Shown here piece after piece: positions 1-5,410 of a DNA stretch of 7,926 nucleotides. The notes under the pieces are model-generated. The model was given only the letters and a program-made list of their open reading frames with translations, was not told where the DNA came from and did no database searches. The position numbers and the translations under genes are program-made. The stretch's first letter is position 1, and every line of letters starts with the position of its first letter. Origin of the DNA: UBA8437 sp963580005 (GTDB lineage: Bacteria; Planctomycetota; Planctomycetia; Planctomycetales; Planctomycetaceae). Location: contig CAUZJR010000255.1 in NCBI GenBank assembly GCA_963580005.1, forward strand, positions 1 through 7,926. Direction: 5' to 3'.

Positions 1-841
1 CCACTCGCCCGAAGTACTCTTCCTGGAACTCTCGAACCACCGGCCGGCCCAGTCGTGCCCACGAGCGGAAGTCGAGCCGGCGGGCGGGTTCGCCCGGCAG
101 GTACTCGCGGTTGCCGATGTACTCGGGTGACTCACCCACCCGCGACGTCATCGCGATGCCCCCGGGCTGGTAGCGGTGGGCCACCGGCAGGTGGATCGAC
201 GTCAGGGGGTGGAACGAGGGAACCACCAGCAGGCGACCCAGGTCGACGCTGGTGATGGTGGTGCGGACCAGGTTGAAGGGGAAGGTGGTCTCGACCTGCA
301 GCGGCGGCACGGCGTAGAGGCCCCGGCGCAGGGGTTGCAGCGAAAACGGCAGCCCGATCGACTCACCCGGCGGCAACGTCGCCAGCGACGTTCCGCCGTG
401 GCCTGGCTGGTCCGAGAGGGGAGTCGCCTTGAGTCCGTTGGGGAGATGCAACAGGCGGGTGGCGATGTCCCAGGCGGTGCGGCGGGACCGGTTGCTGAGA
501 GTCACCTCGCCGGTGACGTCCTGGCCGAGACTGGTGCGGTCGGGGAGGCTGGCCGAGGCGACCAGTCGAGGTCGGCAGAGGACTCCGGCGATCTCGACAA
601 CCGCCAGCACGGCCGCCAGGGCACAGAAGATCTGGTAGAAGGGGATCAGGACGCTGACGGTGGTCCCGGCACCGGCCAGGGCCGCGGCGGCGACCAGCCA
701 GCGGCCGCCCGGAGTGATCCGGTGCCGCCAGCCTGAGATCGGGGCCATGATCATGCCGGCCAAACCGGCCAAACTGGTCATGCCAGCCAAACCGGTCGGC
801 CCCGAGAAGCGACGGCGGGATGGGGGAGCGGGCGGGTTCAC
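1..841 (-). CDS. DUF58 domain-containing protein, C-terminus beyond window edge
   Basis: About 280 codons are open to the left edge with no stop. From the GTG at 841, residues 45-90 hold two hydrophobic stretches (probable membrane hairpin, about 49-66 and 70-88), followed by a beta-rich region. The DUF58 signature is at about 242-280: IGNREYLPGEPARRLDFRSW, then ARLGRPVVREFQEEYFGRV. This matches the family's usual 'Y..GD..R.IDW..SAR.....V..F..E' pattern, with E for D and F for W. DUF58 proteins are membrane-anchored, often have a downstream vWA-like fold, and pair with MoxR ATPases; their molecular role is poorly defined. The GTG start overlaps the moxR stop by 4 nt, suggesting translational coupling. 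In-frame ATGs at 781, 754 and 748 are alternatives. The 748/754 starts place the protein start just before the family-like 'RITPGGRWLV' segment, so the true N-terminus is uncertain. The family call is firm. Confidence 0.88.
   Translation of the reverse strand, partial: MNPPAPPSRRRFSGPTGLAGMTSLAGLAGMIMAPISGWRHRITPGGRWLVAAAALAGAGTTVSVLIPFYQIFCALAAVLAVVEIAGVLCRPRLVASASLPDRTSLGQDVTGEVTLSNRSRRTAWDIATRLLHLPNGLKATPLSDQPGHGGTSLATLPPGESIGLPFSLQPLRRGLYAVPPLQVETTFPFNLVRTTITSVDLGRLLVVPSFHPLTSIHLPVAHRYQPGGIAMTSRVGESPEYIGNREYLPGEPARRLDFRSWARLGRPVVREFQEEYFGRV
752..795. repeat. Imperfect direct repeat near the DUF58 start
   Basis: CATGCCGGCCAAACCGG (752-768) recurs at 779-795 with one change (16 of 17 bases match), at a 27-nt period. 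In the DUF58 frame it produces a Leu-Ala-Gly-Met duplication, and each copy contains a candidate ATG start (754 and 781). The duplication lies where the start of the gene is ambiguous. It may simply be a slippage product in a non-conserved leader. Confidence 0.75.
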
Positions 842-1854
842 GTCGGCACGGGGACATGGTGCAGGATGTCGGCGAGCACCTCGGCCTGGGTCTGGTTTCC
901 GTAGCGGGCCTTGCTGGTGAGTACGACTCGGTGGGCGAGCACGTGCGGAGCGAGTCTCTGGATGTCGTCGGGCAGCACGAAGTCACGGCCGTCGACAAAC
1001 GCGGCGGCCTGGGCCGATCGGAACAGCATCAGGGAACCTCGCGGGCTGACCCCCAGCTTCAGGCGGCTGTCTCGCCGAGTCCGCTCGACGAGGTCCACCA
1101 GGTAGCGGGCCACCGACTGGTCGACCCAGACGCGGCGGACCGACTGCTGCATGCCGACGATGTCGTCCTGGGAGAGCACCGGGCGGATGTCGTCGAGTGG
1201 GTCGGAGTCGGCTCGTGAGAGCAGCATGTCGAGCTCGGTCTCGGGGTCGGGATACCCCAGCCTCAGTTGAAGCAGGAAGCGGTCGAGCTGGGCTTCGGGC
1301 AGAGGGTAGGTGCCGTGGAACTCGATCGGGTTCTGCGTGGCCAGCACCACGAACGGGGCCGCCAGTTCGTGTCGAGTCGTCTCGATGGTGACCTGCTGCT
1401 CGTTCATCGCTTCGAGCAACGCCGACTGGGTCCGGGGCGAGGCCCGGTTGATCTCGTCGGCCAGCAGCACGTTGCAGAAGATCGGTCCGCGACGAAACGT
1501 GAAGGTGCCCTCGACCGGGTGGTAGATCGAGGAACCGAGGATGTCGCTGGGGAGCAGGTCGGGGGTGAACTGGATCCGCTGGTAGGCCACGTCGATCGAA
1601 CGGGCCAACGCCTTGGCCAGGGTCGTCTTGCCCACCCCCGGGACATCCTCCAGCAGCACGCTGCCGCCCGAGAGCAGTGCGAGGATCAGCATGTCGATGC
1701 AGTCGGACTTGCCCTGGATGACCTGTGCGAGGTTGTGGGCCAGGGAGGCGAGCTTCGATTGCGGGTCAGAGTCGGCGGCCCGATCAGCCGAGTCGGTTGG
1801 GTCGGTTGGGTCGGTTGGGTCGGTTGGCAACGAGGGATCTGGAGCGGAACTCAT
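838..1854 (-). CDS. MoxR-family AAA+ ATPase
   Basis: A 338-residue ATPase, the usual length for MoxR. Visible motifs are Walker A VPGVGKTTLA (71-80, Lys76), Walker B LLADEINR (130-137, Asp133/Glu134), sensor 1 ATQNP (172-176), a candidate arginine finger in LPEAQLDRF (Arg192) and sensor 2 GVSPRG (268-273, Arg272). The C-terminal part is the AAA lid. MoxR proteins are cytoplasmic, chaperone-like ATPases thought to act on metal-cofactor or envelope-associated complexes with vWA or DUF58 partners. That matches the overlapping DUF58 gene downstream, although the actual client cannot be read from the sequence. The first 30 residues are a low-complexity Thr-Asp-Pro-rich tail made by a perfect 9-nt tandem repeat, and the conserved domain starts at about residue 32. 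No Shine-Dalgarno sequence precedes the ATG, and a promoter-like pair lies immediately upstream. The specific MoxR subfamily is not assigned. Confidence 0.95.
   Translation of the reverse strand: MSSAPDPSLPTDPTDPTDPTDSADRAADSDPQSKLASLAHNLAQVIQGKSDCIDMLILALLSGGSVLLEDVPGVGKTTLAKALARSIDVAYQRIQFTPDLLPSDILGSSIYHPVEGTFTFRRGPIFCNVLLADEINRASPRTQSALLEAMNEQQVTIETTRHELAAPFVVLATQNPIEFHGTYPLPEAQLDRFLLQLRLGYPDPETELDMLLSRADSDPLDDIRPVLSQDDIVGMQQSVRRVWVDQSVARYLVDLVERTRRDSRLKLGVSPRGSLMLFRSAQAAAFVDGRDFVLPDDIQRLAPHVLAHRVVLTSKARYGNQTQAEVLADILHHVPVPT
1792..1827. repeat. Perfect 9-nt tandem repeat, four copies, in moxR
   Basis: The unit GTCGGTTGG (plus strand) occurs four times without mismatch. On the minus strand it encodes Thr-Asp-Pro repeats at about residues 11-22 of the MoxR protein. 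Copy-number change would keep the frame and fall outside the ATPase core. Identity at every codon position indicates recent slippage rather than old duplication. Confidence 0.95.
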
Positions 1855-1861
1855 GGGTTTC

Positions 1862-1888
1862 AGGATACCAGCCGGGGTGAGCGGTCAA
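1862..1888 (-). promoter_or_regulatory. Candidate promoter of moxR, possibly leaderless
   Basis: On the minus strand a -35-like TTGACC (1888-1883) and a -10-like TATCCT (1867-1862) are separated by 15 nt, slightly shorter than the usual 16-18. Only 7 nt lie between the -10 element and the moxR ATG at 1854, so transcription would begin at or next to the A of the start codon. No Shine-Dalgarno sequence is seen, which fits a leaderless message. This is inference from motif spacing only. Confidence 0.4.
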
Positions 1889-1914
1889 GTAGGGGGAACC
1901 GGTCGCGAGCGAGG

Positions 1915-1985
1915 ATGTGGCCGGATTCGTGAGGGGGTGGGCTGTTGGCGTGGAGATCGGCGGGTTTTCGCGAATCCGGTTACGT
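1915..1985 (+). promoter_or_regulatory. Inverted repeat / potential RNA stem upstream of the CopD-like gene
   Basis: CCGGATTCG (1921-1929) is exactly complementary to CGAATCCGG (1971-1979). In a rightward transcript the pairing can extend to about 21 pairs (1915-1935 with 1965-1985) if seven G-U pairs are allowed, leaving a 29-nt loop. In the opposite transcript those G-U pairs become A-C mismatches, so an RNA structure would favour the rightward strand. As DNA, the 9-bp arms could instead be a spaced operator in this divergent spacer. The rest of 1855-2053 shows no gene and no convincing rightward promoter. Confidence 0.4.
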
Positions 1986-2053
1986 GGTGTGGGTCGGAAT
2001 GGGTTGCTAGGCTGGCGTTTTGAGTTGGTAGCAGCCCAGGGGAGGCGGTCGAG

Positions 2054-2563
2054 ATGGACAGCGAGTTGATCCAGGTGATTTCGCGGATCGTGCATGTGGC
2101 CACGGCGATCGTATTGGTGGGCGGCAGCGTCTTCATGCGTTTCGCCCTGATGCCGGCGGCTGCCGGGTTGGGCGATGCCGAGCACGACGCTCTCAGGGAG
2201 CGGCTGATGGGTCGCTGGCGGCGTTTTGTCCACGGTGGGATCGCCTTGCTGTTGGCCAGCGGGTTGTACAACTTCCTGGTCGTCACGATGCCCGCTCACA
2301 AGGGTGACGGCCGCTACCACATGCTGGTCGGCATCAAGATGCTGCTGGCCCTGGTCCTGTTCTTCCTCGCCTCGGCCCTGGTCGGCCGATCGAGTGCTCT
2401 GCAGGGGTTGCGTGACAAGGCTCGGGCCACGCTCTCGGTGATGATCCTGCTGGCGGCGGTGATCGTGGCGATCTCGGGGTACCTGAAAATCCGCGGGGTC
2501 CCGGACTCTGCTGAATCTGCCGAAACCACGGTCTCTGAGGCCGATTGGCTCGCGGTGAAATAA
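2054..2563 (+). CDS. CopD-like four-helix integral membrane protein
   Basis: A 169-residue protein with four predicted membrane helices at about 8-33, 57-79, 89-110 and 124-145, followed by a short acidic tail (150-169). The layout resembles the CopD family (copper resistance protein D and relatives): RIVHVATAIVLVGGSVFMRF in helix 1, RRFVHGGIALLLASGLYNF in helix 2, and a YHMLVGIKMLLAL segment opening helix 3. Histidines 14, 60 and 89 sit at helix starts or within helices and could bind copper or haem, but this is inference. No cop partner gene is nearby, so a role in copper handling is not supported by context. The ATG at 2054 has a good ribosome binding site, AGGGGAGG at 2038-2045, 8 nt upstream. 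The gene diverges from moxR. It is probably a standalone conserved membrane protein with uncertain substrate. Confidence 0.7.
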   Translation: MDSELIQVISRIVHVATAIVLVGGSVFMRFALMPAAAGLGDAEHDALRERLMGRWRRFVHGGIALLLASGLYNFLVVTMPAHKGDGRYHMLVGIKMLLALVLFFLASALVGRSSALQGLRDKARATLSVMILLAAVIVAISGYLKIRGVPDSAESAETTVSEADWLAVK

Positions 2564-2567
2564 CCCG

Positions 2568-2596
2568 GGAACTTTTTCCCCCCGCAAATCGTCTCA
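2568..2596 (+). promoter_or_regulatory. Candidate ECF-type promoter upstream of the sigma factor gene
   Basis: GGAACT (2568-2573) followed after 17 nt by GTCTCA (2591-2596) resembles the GGAAC / GTC-type elements recognised by several extracytoplasmic-function sigma factors. No clear TTGACA/TATAAT pair is seen in 2564-2759; the best housekeeping-like -10, TACACT at 2604-2609, lacks a matching -35. A competing reading is that GGGAA (2567-2571) and TTCCC (2576-2580) form a small hairpin after the CopD-like stop codon. The leader 2597-2759 otherwise shows only a moderate ribosome binding site. Confidence 0.3.
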
Positions 2597-2759
2597 GATC
2601 GCGTACACTAGGCAGTACGGGGCACACGCAATTCATTCGGTGCCTCTCGACCTCGTCATTCATCCGCTTCATTTGAGTCCATTCCCGAGCGGCGAGTAAG
2701 AAAGGAAGCGAGAAACCGACGCGATTCCCCCCGGCGGGCAGAAAGGCAGGACGCAACGG

Positions 2760-4436
2760 ATGGCACGATACCGCAACCCGGCGTTGGCCAAGTTGAGTCG
2801 CCAGCAGGTGCAGTATGCTCCGCGGAGCGTACGCCTGAGCCAGATCGAGCGAGCCGAGCGGTTCGTGGACCGATTGCATCCCGAGCGGTCTTACGCGTAC
2901 GGGGATGTGTGCGAGGAGGTGACCGGTTACCGGTCCGAGCAGTATCCGGACCTGCGGCTGACCGGTTGCGAGGCGATCCGCGACCTGAGGTGTCTGGTCG
3001 AGGATCTTTCGGACAGCCTGGACCTGGCCCCCGCGGACGTGGGCGAGCCGGTGTTGAGTGTCGGCGAGGTGGCCTCGAGGTACGGGGTCTCGACCAAGAC
3101 GGTGGACCGTTGGCGAGACCGCGGGCTGGTTTCTCGGAGGTTCGTGGTCGAGGGTCGCAAGCGGATCGGGTTCCTGCAGTCGGCCGTCGACCGATTTGCT
3201 CGGCGACATGCTGCGGAGATCGACCGCGGGACCCGGTTTTCGAAGGTGGACGCGCGTGAGCGTGAGGAGATCGTGCAGGCGGCCCGGCGGTTGGCTCGGG
3301 ATGGAGAATCCTCGACCGCGATCTGCCGACTGCTCTCGAGTCGGCTGGGTCGATCGGCCGAGACGATCCGCACCACGCTGCGGGACCACGATCGCCTGCA
3401 CCCTTCCGCGGCGGTCTTTCCGAGTTCCGGGGGCGTGTTGCAGCCCGAGGACCGGCGTGAGATCTACCGCCTGGTCCGCCAGGGTGCCTCCGTCGATGCC
3501 CTCGCCCGCCGCTTCGGCCGTTCACGGAACTCGATCTACCGCATCGCCGCCGAGACGCGTGCTGAGATCCTGCTCGAGCAGCCGATCGACTTCATGGACA
3601 GTGACGAGTTTTCCGAGCCCCAAGCCGATCAGCGGATCCTGGTCGAGCCTCCCGAGAATCCCAAGGCACGCTTGACCAGGCCTCCGCCCGACTTGCCGGC
3701 CTACCTGGCCGCGCTGTACCAGTTGCCGATCCTGACCCGTGAGCAGGAGCAGCATCATTTCCGGAAGATGAACTTCCTGAGCTGGCAGGCGACCGAGGCG
3801 CGGCAGGAGCTGCTCGAGGCTCGGCCGACCGGTCGCCGCGGCCGGTCGGCGATGGACCGGGTCGAGGAGTTGCTCGAAGAGAGCGTCGCGGTGAAGAACT
3901 TCCTGATCCGCAGCAACCTGAGACTGGTCGTCTCGATCGCCAAGAAACACCTGCGGCCGGGGATGAACTTCTTCGAGATGGTCAGCGACGGCAACCTGTC
4001 GCTGATCCGGGCGATCGAGAAGTTTGATTACACGCGAGGGAACAAGTTCTCGACGTACGCCACCTGGGCCATCATGCGGAACTTCGCCAGGTCGGTGCCA
4101 CGAGAGCATCGGCAGCAGGACCGGTTCCGAACCGGCCATGACGAGTTGTTCCCGGGCCGATCCGACGAGGGGTCCAACCCGTTTCTGGCTCAACGACATC
4201 GCCGCCAGCACCGGCTGGTGATCGAGGAGATTCTCGAACACCTGGACCCCCGCGAACGCGAGGTGATCACACGGAGGTACGGCCTGACCGAAGGGAGCGA
4301 ACCCCAGACACTCGAACAGGTCGGCCGTCGCTTCGGAGTGACCAAGGAGCGGGTGCGGCAGTTGGAGAGCCGAGCGCTGAAGAAGCTCCAGCGGGTGGCC
4401 AGTGTCGAGAGTCTCGAGATCCCCGGCCTGGACTGA
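2760..4436 (+). CDS. Sigma-70 family RNA polymerase sigma factor with multi-HTH N-terminal half
   Basis: A 558-residue protein. The C-terminal half is clearly sigma-70. It has a region 1.2-like segment (312-345, LPAYLAALYQLPILTREQEQ), region 2 (about 375-450, NLRLVVSIAKKHLRPGMNFF through FSTYATWAIMRNFARSVP) and region 4 (about 485-546, LDPREREVITRRYGLTEG and FGVTKERVRQLESRALKKLQ), the last very close to primary sigma factors. Only about 35 residues separate regions 2 and 4, so region 3, including the 3.2 finger, seems to be missing. The N-terminal 300 residues are not sigma-like. They hold a MerR/excisionase-like helix-turn-helix (98-149, VGEVASRYGVSTKTVDRWRD), a second likely HTH (166-212) and a resolvase-like HTH (229-268, DALARRFGRSRNSIYRI). 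The expected role is promoter selection by core RNA polymerase, with extra DNA or protein contacts from the N-terminus. The ATG is preceded by AAAGGCAGG at 2742-2750. Its promoter targets are unknown. Confidence 0.9.
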   Translation: MARYRNPALAKLSRQQVQYAPRSVRLSQIERAERFVDRLHPERSYAYGDVCEEVTGYRSEQYPDLRLTGCEAIRDLRCLVEDLSDSLDLAPADVGEPVLSVGEVASRYGVSTKTVDRWRDRGLVSRRFVVEGRKRIGFLQSAVDRFARRHAAEIDRGTRFSKVDAREREEIVQAARRLARDGESSTAICRLLSSRLGRSAETIRTTLRDHDRLHPSAAVFPSSGGVLQPEDRREIYRLVRQGASVDALARRFGRSRNSIYRIAAETRAEILLEQPIDFMDSDEFSEPQADQRILVEPPENPKARLTRPPPDLPAYLAALYQLPILTREQEQHHFRKMNFLSWQATEARQELLEARPTGRRGRSAMDRVEELLEESVAVKNFLIRSNLRLVVSIAKKHLRPGMNFFEMVSDGNLSLIRAIEKFDYTRGNKFSTYATWAIMRNFARSVPREHRQQDRFRTGHDELFPGRSDEGSNPFLAQRHRRQHRLVIEEILEHLDPREREVITRRYGLTEGSEPQTLEQVGRRFGVTKERVRQLESRALKKLQRVASVESLEIPGLD

Positions 4437-4504
4437 GGCTGCGGCCTTGAGGGGACCTGGTCTTCAGTGGCGGCGGTCGAGGCGGGCTTGAAACGGGTCA
4501 ATCT

Positions 4505-4516
4505 GCCTTGCAAGGC
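4505..4516. promoter_or_regulatory. 12-nt perfect palindrome over the -35 element
   Basis: GCCTTGCAAGGC is a perfect 12-base palindrome whose central six bases are the -35 hexamer TTGCAA of the tRNA-tuf promoter. A dimeric regulator bound here would block polymerase. No regulator is identified and chance occurrence is possible. Confidence 0.35.
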
Positions 4517-4535
4517 CTCATCGGGCTGCTATATT
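4508..4535 (+). promoter_or_regulatory. Housekeeping promoter of the tRNA-tuf cluster
   Basis: The -35 TTGCAA (4508-4513) and -10 TATATT (4530-4535) are separated by 16 nt, and a TG one base before the -10 (4527-4528) makes it an extended -10. Transcription would start near 4542, about 25 nt before the first tRNA. This is the best promoter match in the window and one of its few AT-rich spots. It is well placed to drive the tRNA genes and tuf. Confidence 0.7.
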
Positions 4536-4566
4536 GACCAACCTGTTGTCCCACGAGGATTACTGG

Positions 4567-4639
4567 GCTAGCGTAGCTCAATCGGCAGAGCCCCGGTTTT
4601 GTAAACCGGAGGTTGTGGGTTCGAGTCCCACCGCTAGCT
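4567..4639 (+). tRNA. tRNA-Thr (anticodon TGT)
   Basis: A 73-nt cloverleaf. The acceptor strands GCTAGCG (4567-4573) and CGCTAGC (4632-4638) pair perfectly, with discriminator T at 4639. The anticodon stem CCGGT/ACCGG encloses the loop TTTGTAA, giving anticodon TGT (threonine, ACA). The T arm has GGTTCGAGTCC. CCA is not encoded, so it must be added after transcription. First gene of the cluster. Confidence 0.97.
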
Positions 4640-4733
4640 TCCCGCGCCGCAAAGGGGTGGTCTAATGGGGGACGCAACGGCGTTGTTCGATAGGCCTCTG
4701 CCGGTCACTCGCCAGCACAACGAAGTTGATTGA

Positions 4734-4815
<82 letters not shown>

Positions 4816-5083
4816 TTTCCTGTCCCGTTCCCCACCAGATTTCAGTCGCCTGCCAGAAACCAAGTTGGGCCTTCAGGTCACCCCCCGGCGACTGCGATCT
4901 CATCAAGTCGAGACAATTTATTCACACCGGTTTTTACTCCCGCCGGTGACGGACTCTGGCAGAGCGTTGCTGCTGCCAGCGGGACTGACATCAAGACCTC
5001 ACAGCACACTCATTCCAGGAGACCTCGAACTCGCCGGAGTCGGCACTGTGCATTGCGAACGGTGGGCCCAACAAGGGCCAGAC
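4816..5083. other. Long spacer between tRNA-Tyr and tRNA-Gly with one hairpin
   Basis: These 268 nt contain no credible gene; open frames crossing it read through tRNA genes. A 6-bp inverted repeat CACCGG (4925-4930) / CCGGTG (4943-4948) encloses a T-rich 12-nt loop just after an AT-rich stretch (4912-4922). It could be a processing site or part of a weak internal promoter, but no acceptable -35/-10 pair was found. Confidence 0.4.
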
Positions 5084-5154
<71 letters not shown>

Positions 5155-5201
5155 CTTGTCCCGGCCTCACCGTTTCGCCGAGCGGCACAAGACGGCAACC
5201 C

Positions 5202-5274
<73 letters not shown>

Positions 5275-5289
5275 CCTTCGCACGAGATC

Positions 5290-5305
5290 TGAAACGGCAG
5301 TTTCA
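5290..5305 (+). other. Short hairpin between tRNA-Thr and tuf
   Basis: TGAAAC, GGCA loop, GTTTCA form a perfect 6-bp stem 15 nt downstream of the tRNA. No U-tract follows, so it does not look like a terminator. It may mark the tRNA/mRNA processing boundary. Confidence 0.4.
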
Positions 5306-5342
5306 CGGTCGCAATTTCACAATCGAGCTTTCACAATTGCTG
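5301..5342 (+). repeat. Three 14-nt phased repeats beginning TTTCAC
   Basis: TTTCAC recurs at 5301, 5315 and 5329, exactly 14 nt apart. The second and third units share TTTCACAAT. The repeats lie in the leader between tRNA-Thr(GGT) and tuf, and GCAATT (5311-5316) can also pair with AATTGC (5335-5340). Function is unknown; a binding site for a regulator, or RNA structure, are both possible. Confidence 0.5.
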
Positions 5343-5354
5343 AGTAGCTCAGCA
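5338..5354 (+). other. Hairpin in the tuf leader
   Basis: TGCTGAG and CTCAGCA form a perfect 7-bp stem with a TAG loop, 56 nt before the tuf start. No T-run follows, so it is not a typical intrinsic terminator. It could be an RNase site or a control element for EF-Tu synthesis. The TAGCTCAG part resembles a tRNA D-arm, which may be coincidence. Confidence 0.45.
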
Positions 5355-5410
5355 CAACAACTCACACACGAATCCTCAAAACAGAAGCAGGATCGGGAGA
5401 AACCGGAACG

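Noticed and set aside
363..998. 211-codon minus-strand frame spanning the moxR/DUF58 junction
   Set aside because: The overlapping frames encode recognisable MoxR and DUF58 motifs. This one is a frame-shifted shadow.
1784..2587. 267-codon minus-strand open frame across the CopD-like gene and the spacer
   Set aside because: It overlaps both moxR and a convincing membrane protein gene with a good ribosome binding site. The product is Arg/Pro/Gln-rich with no domain, typical of a shadow frame.
2334..3525. Minus-strand open frames of 355 and 289 codons against the sigma factor start
   Set aside because: Low-complexity Arg/Pro/Ser-rich translations antisense to a clear sigma factor gene.
4437..4504. 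Intrinsic terminator after the sigma factor gene
   Set aside because: No stable stem followed by a T-run is visible.
5345..5352. tRNA remnant suggested by TAGCTCAG in the tuf leader
   Set aside because: Only a D-arm-like octamer is present, with no acceptor, anticodon or T arm. It is explained by the 7-bp hairpin.
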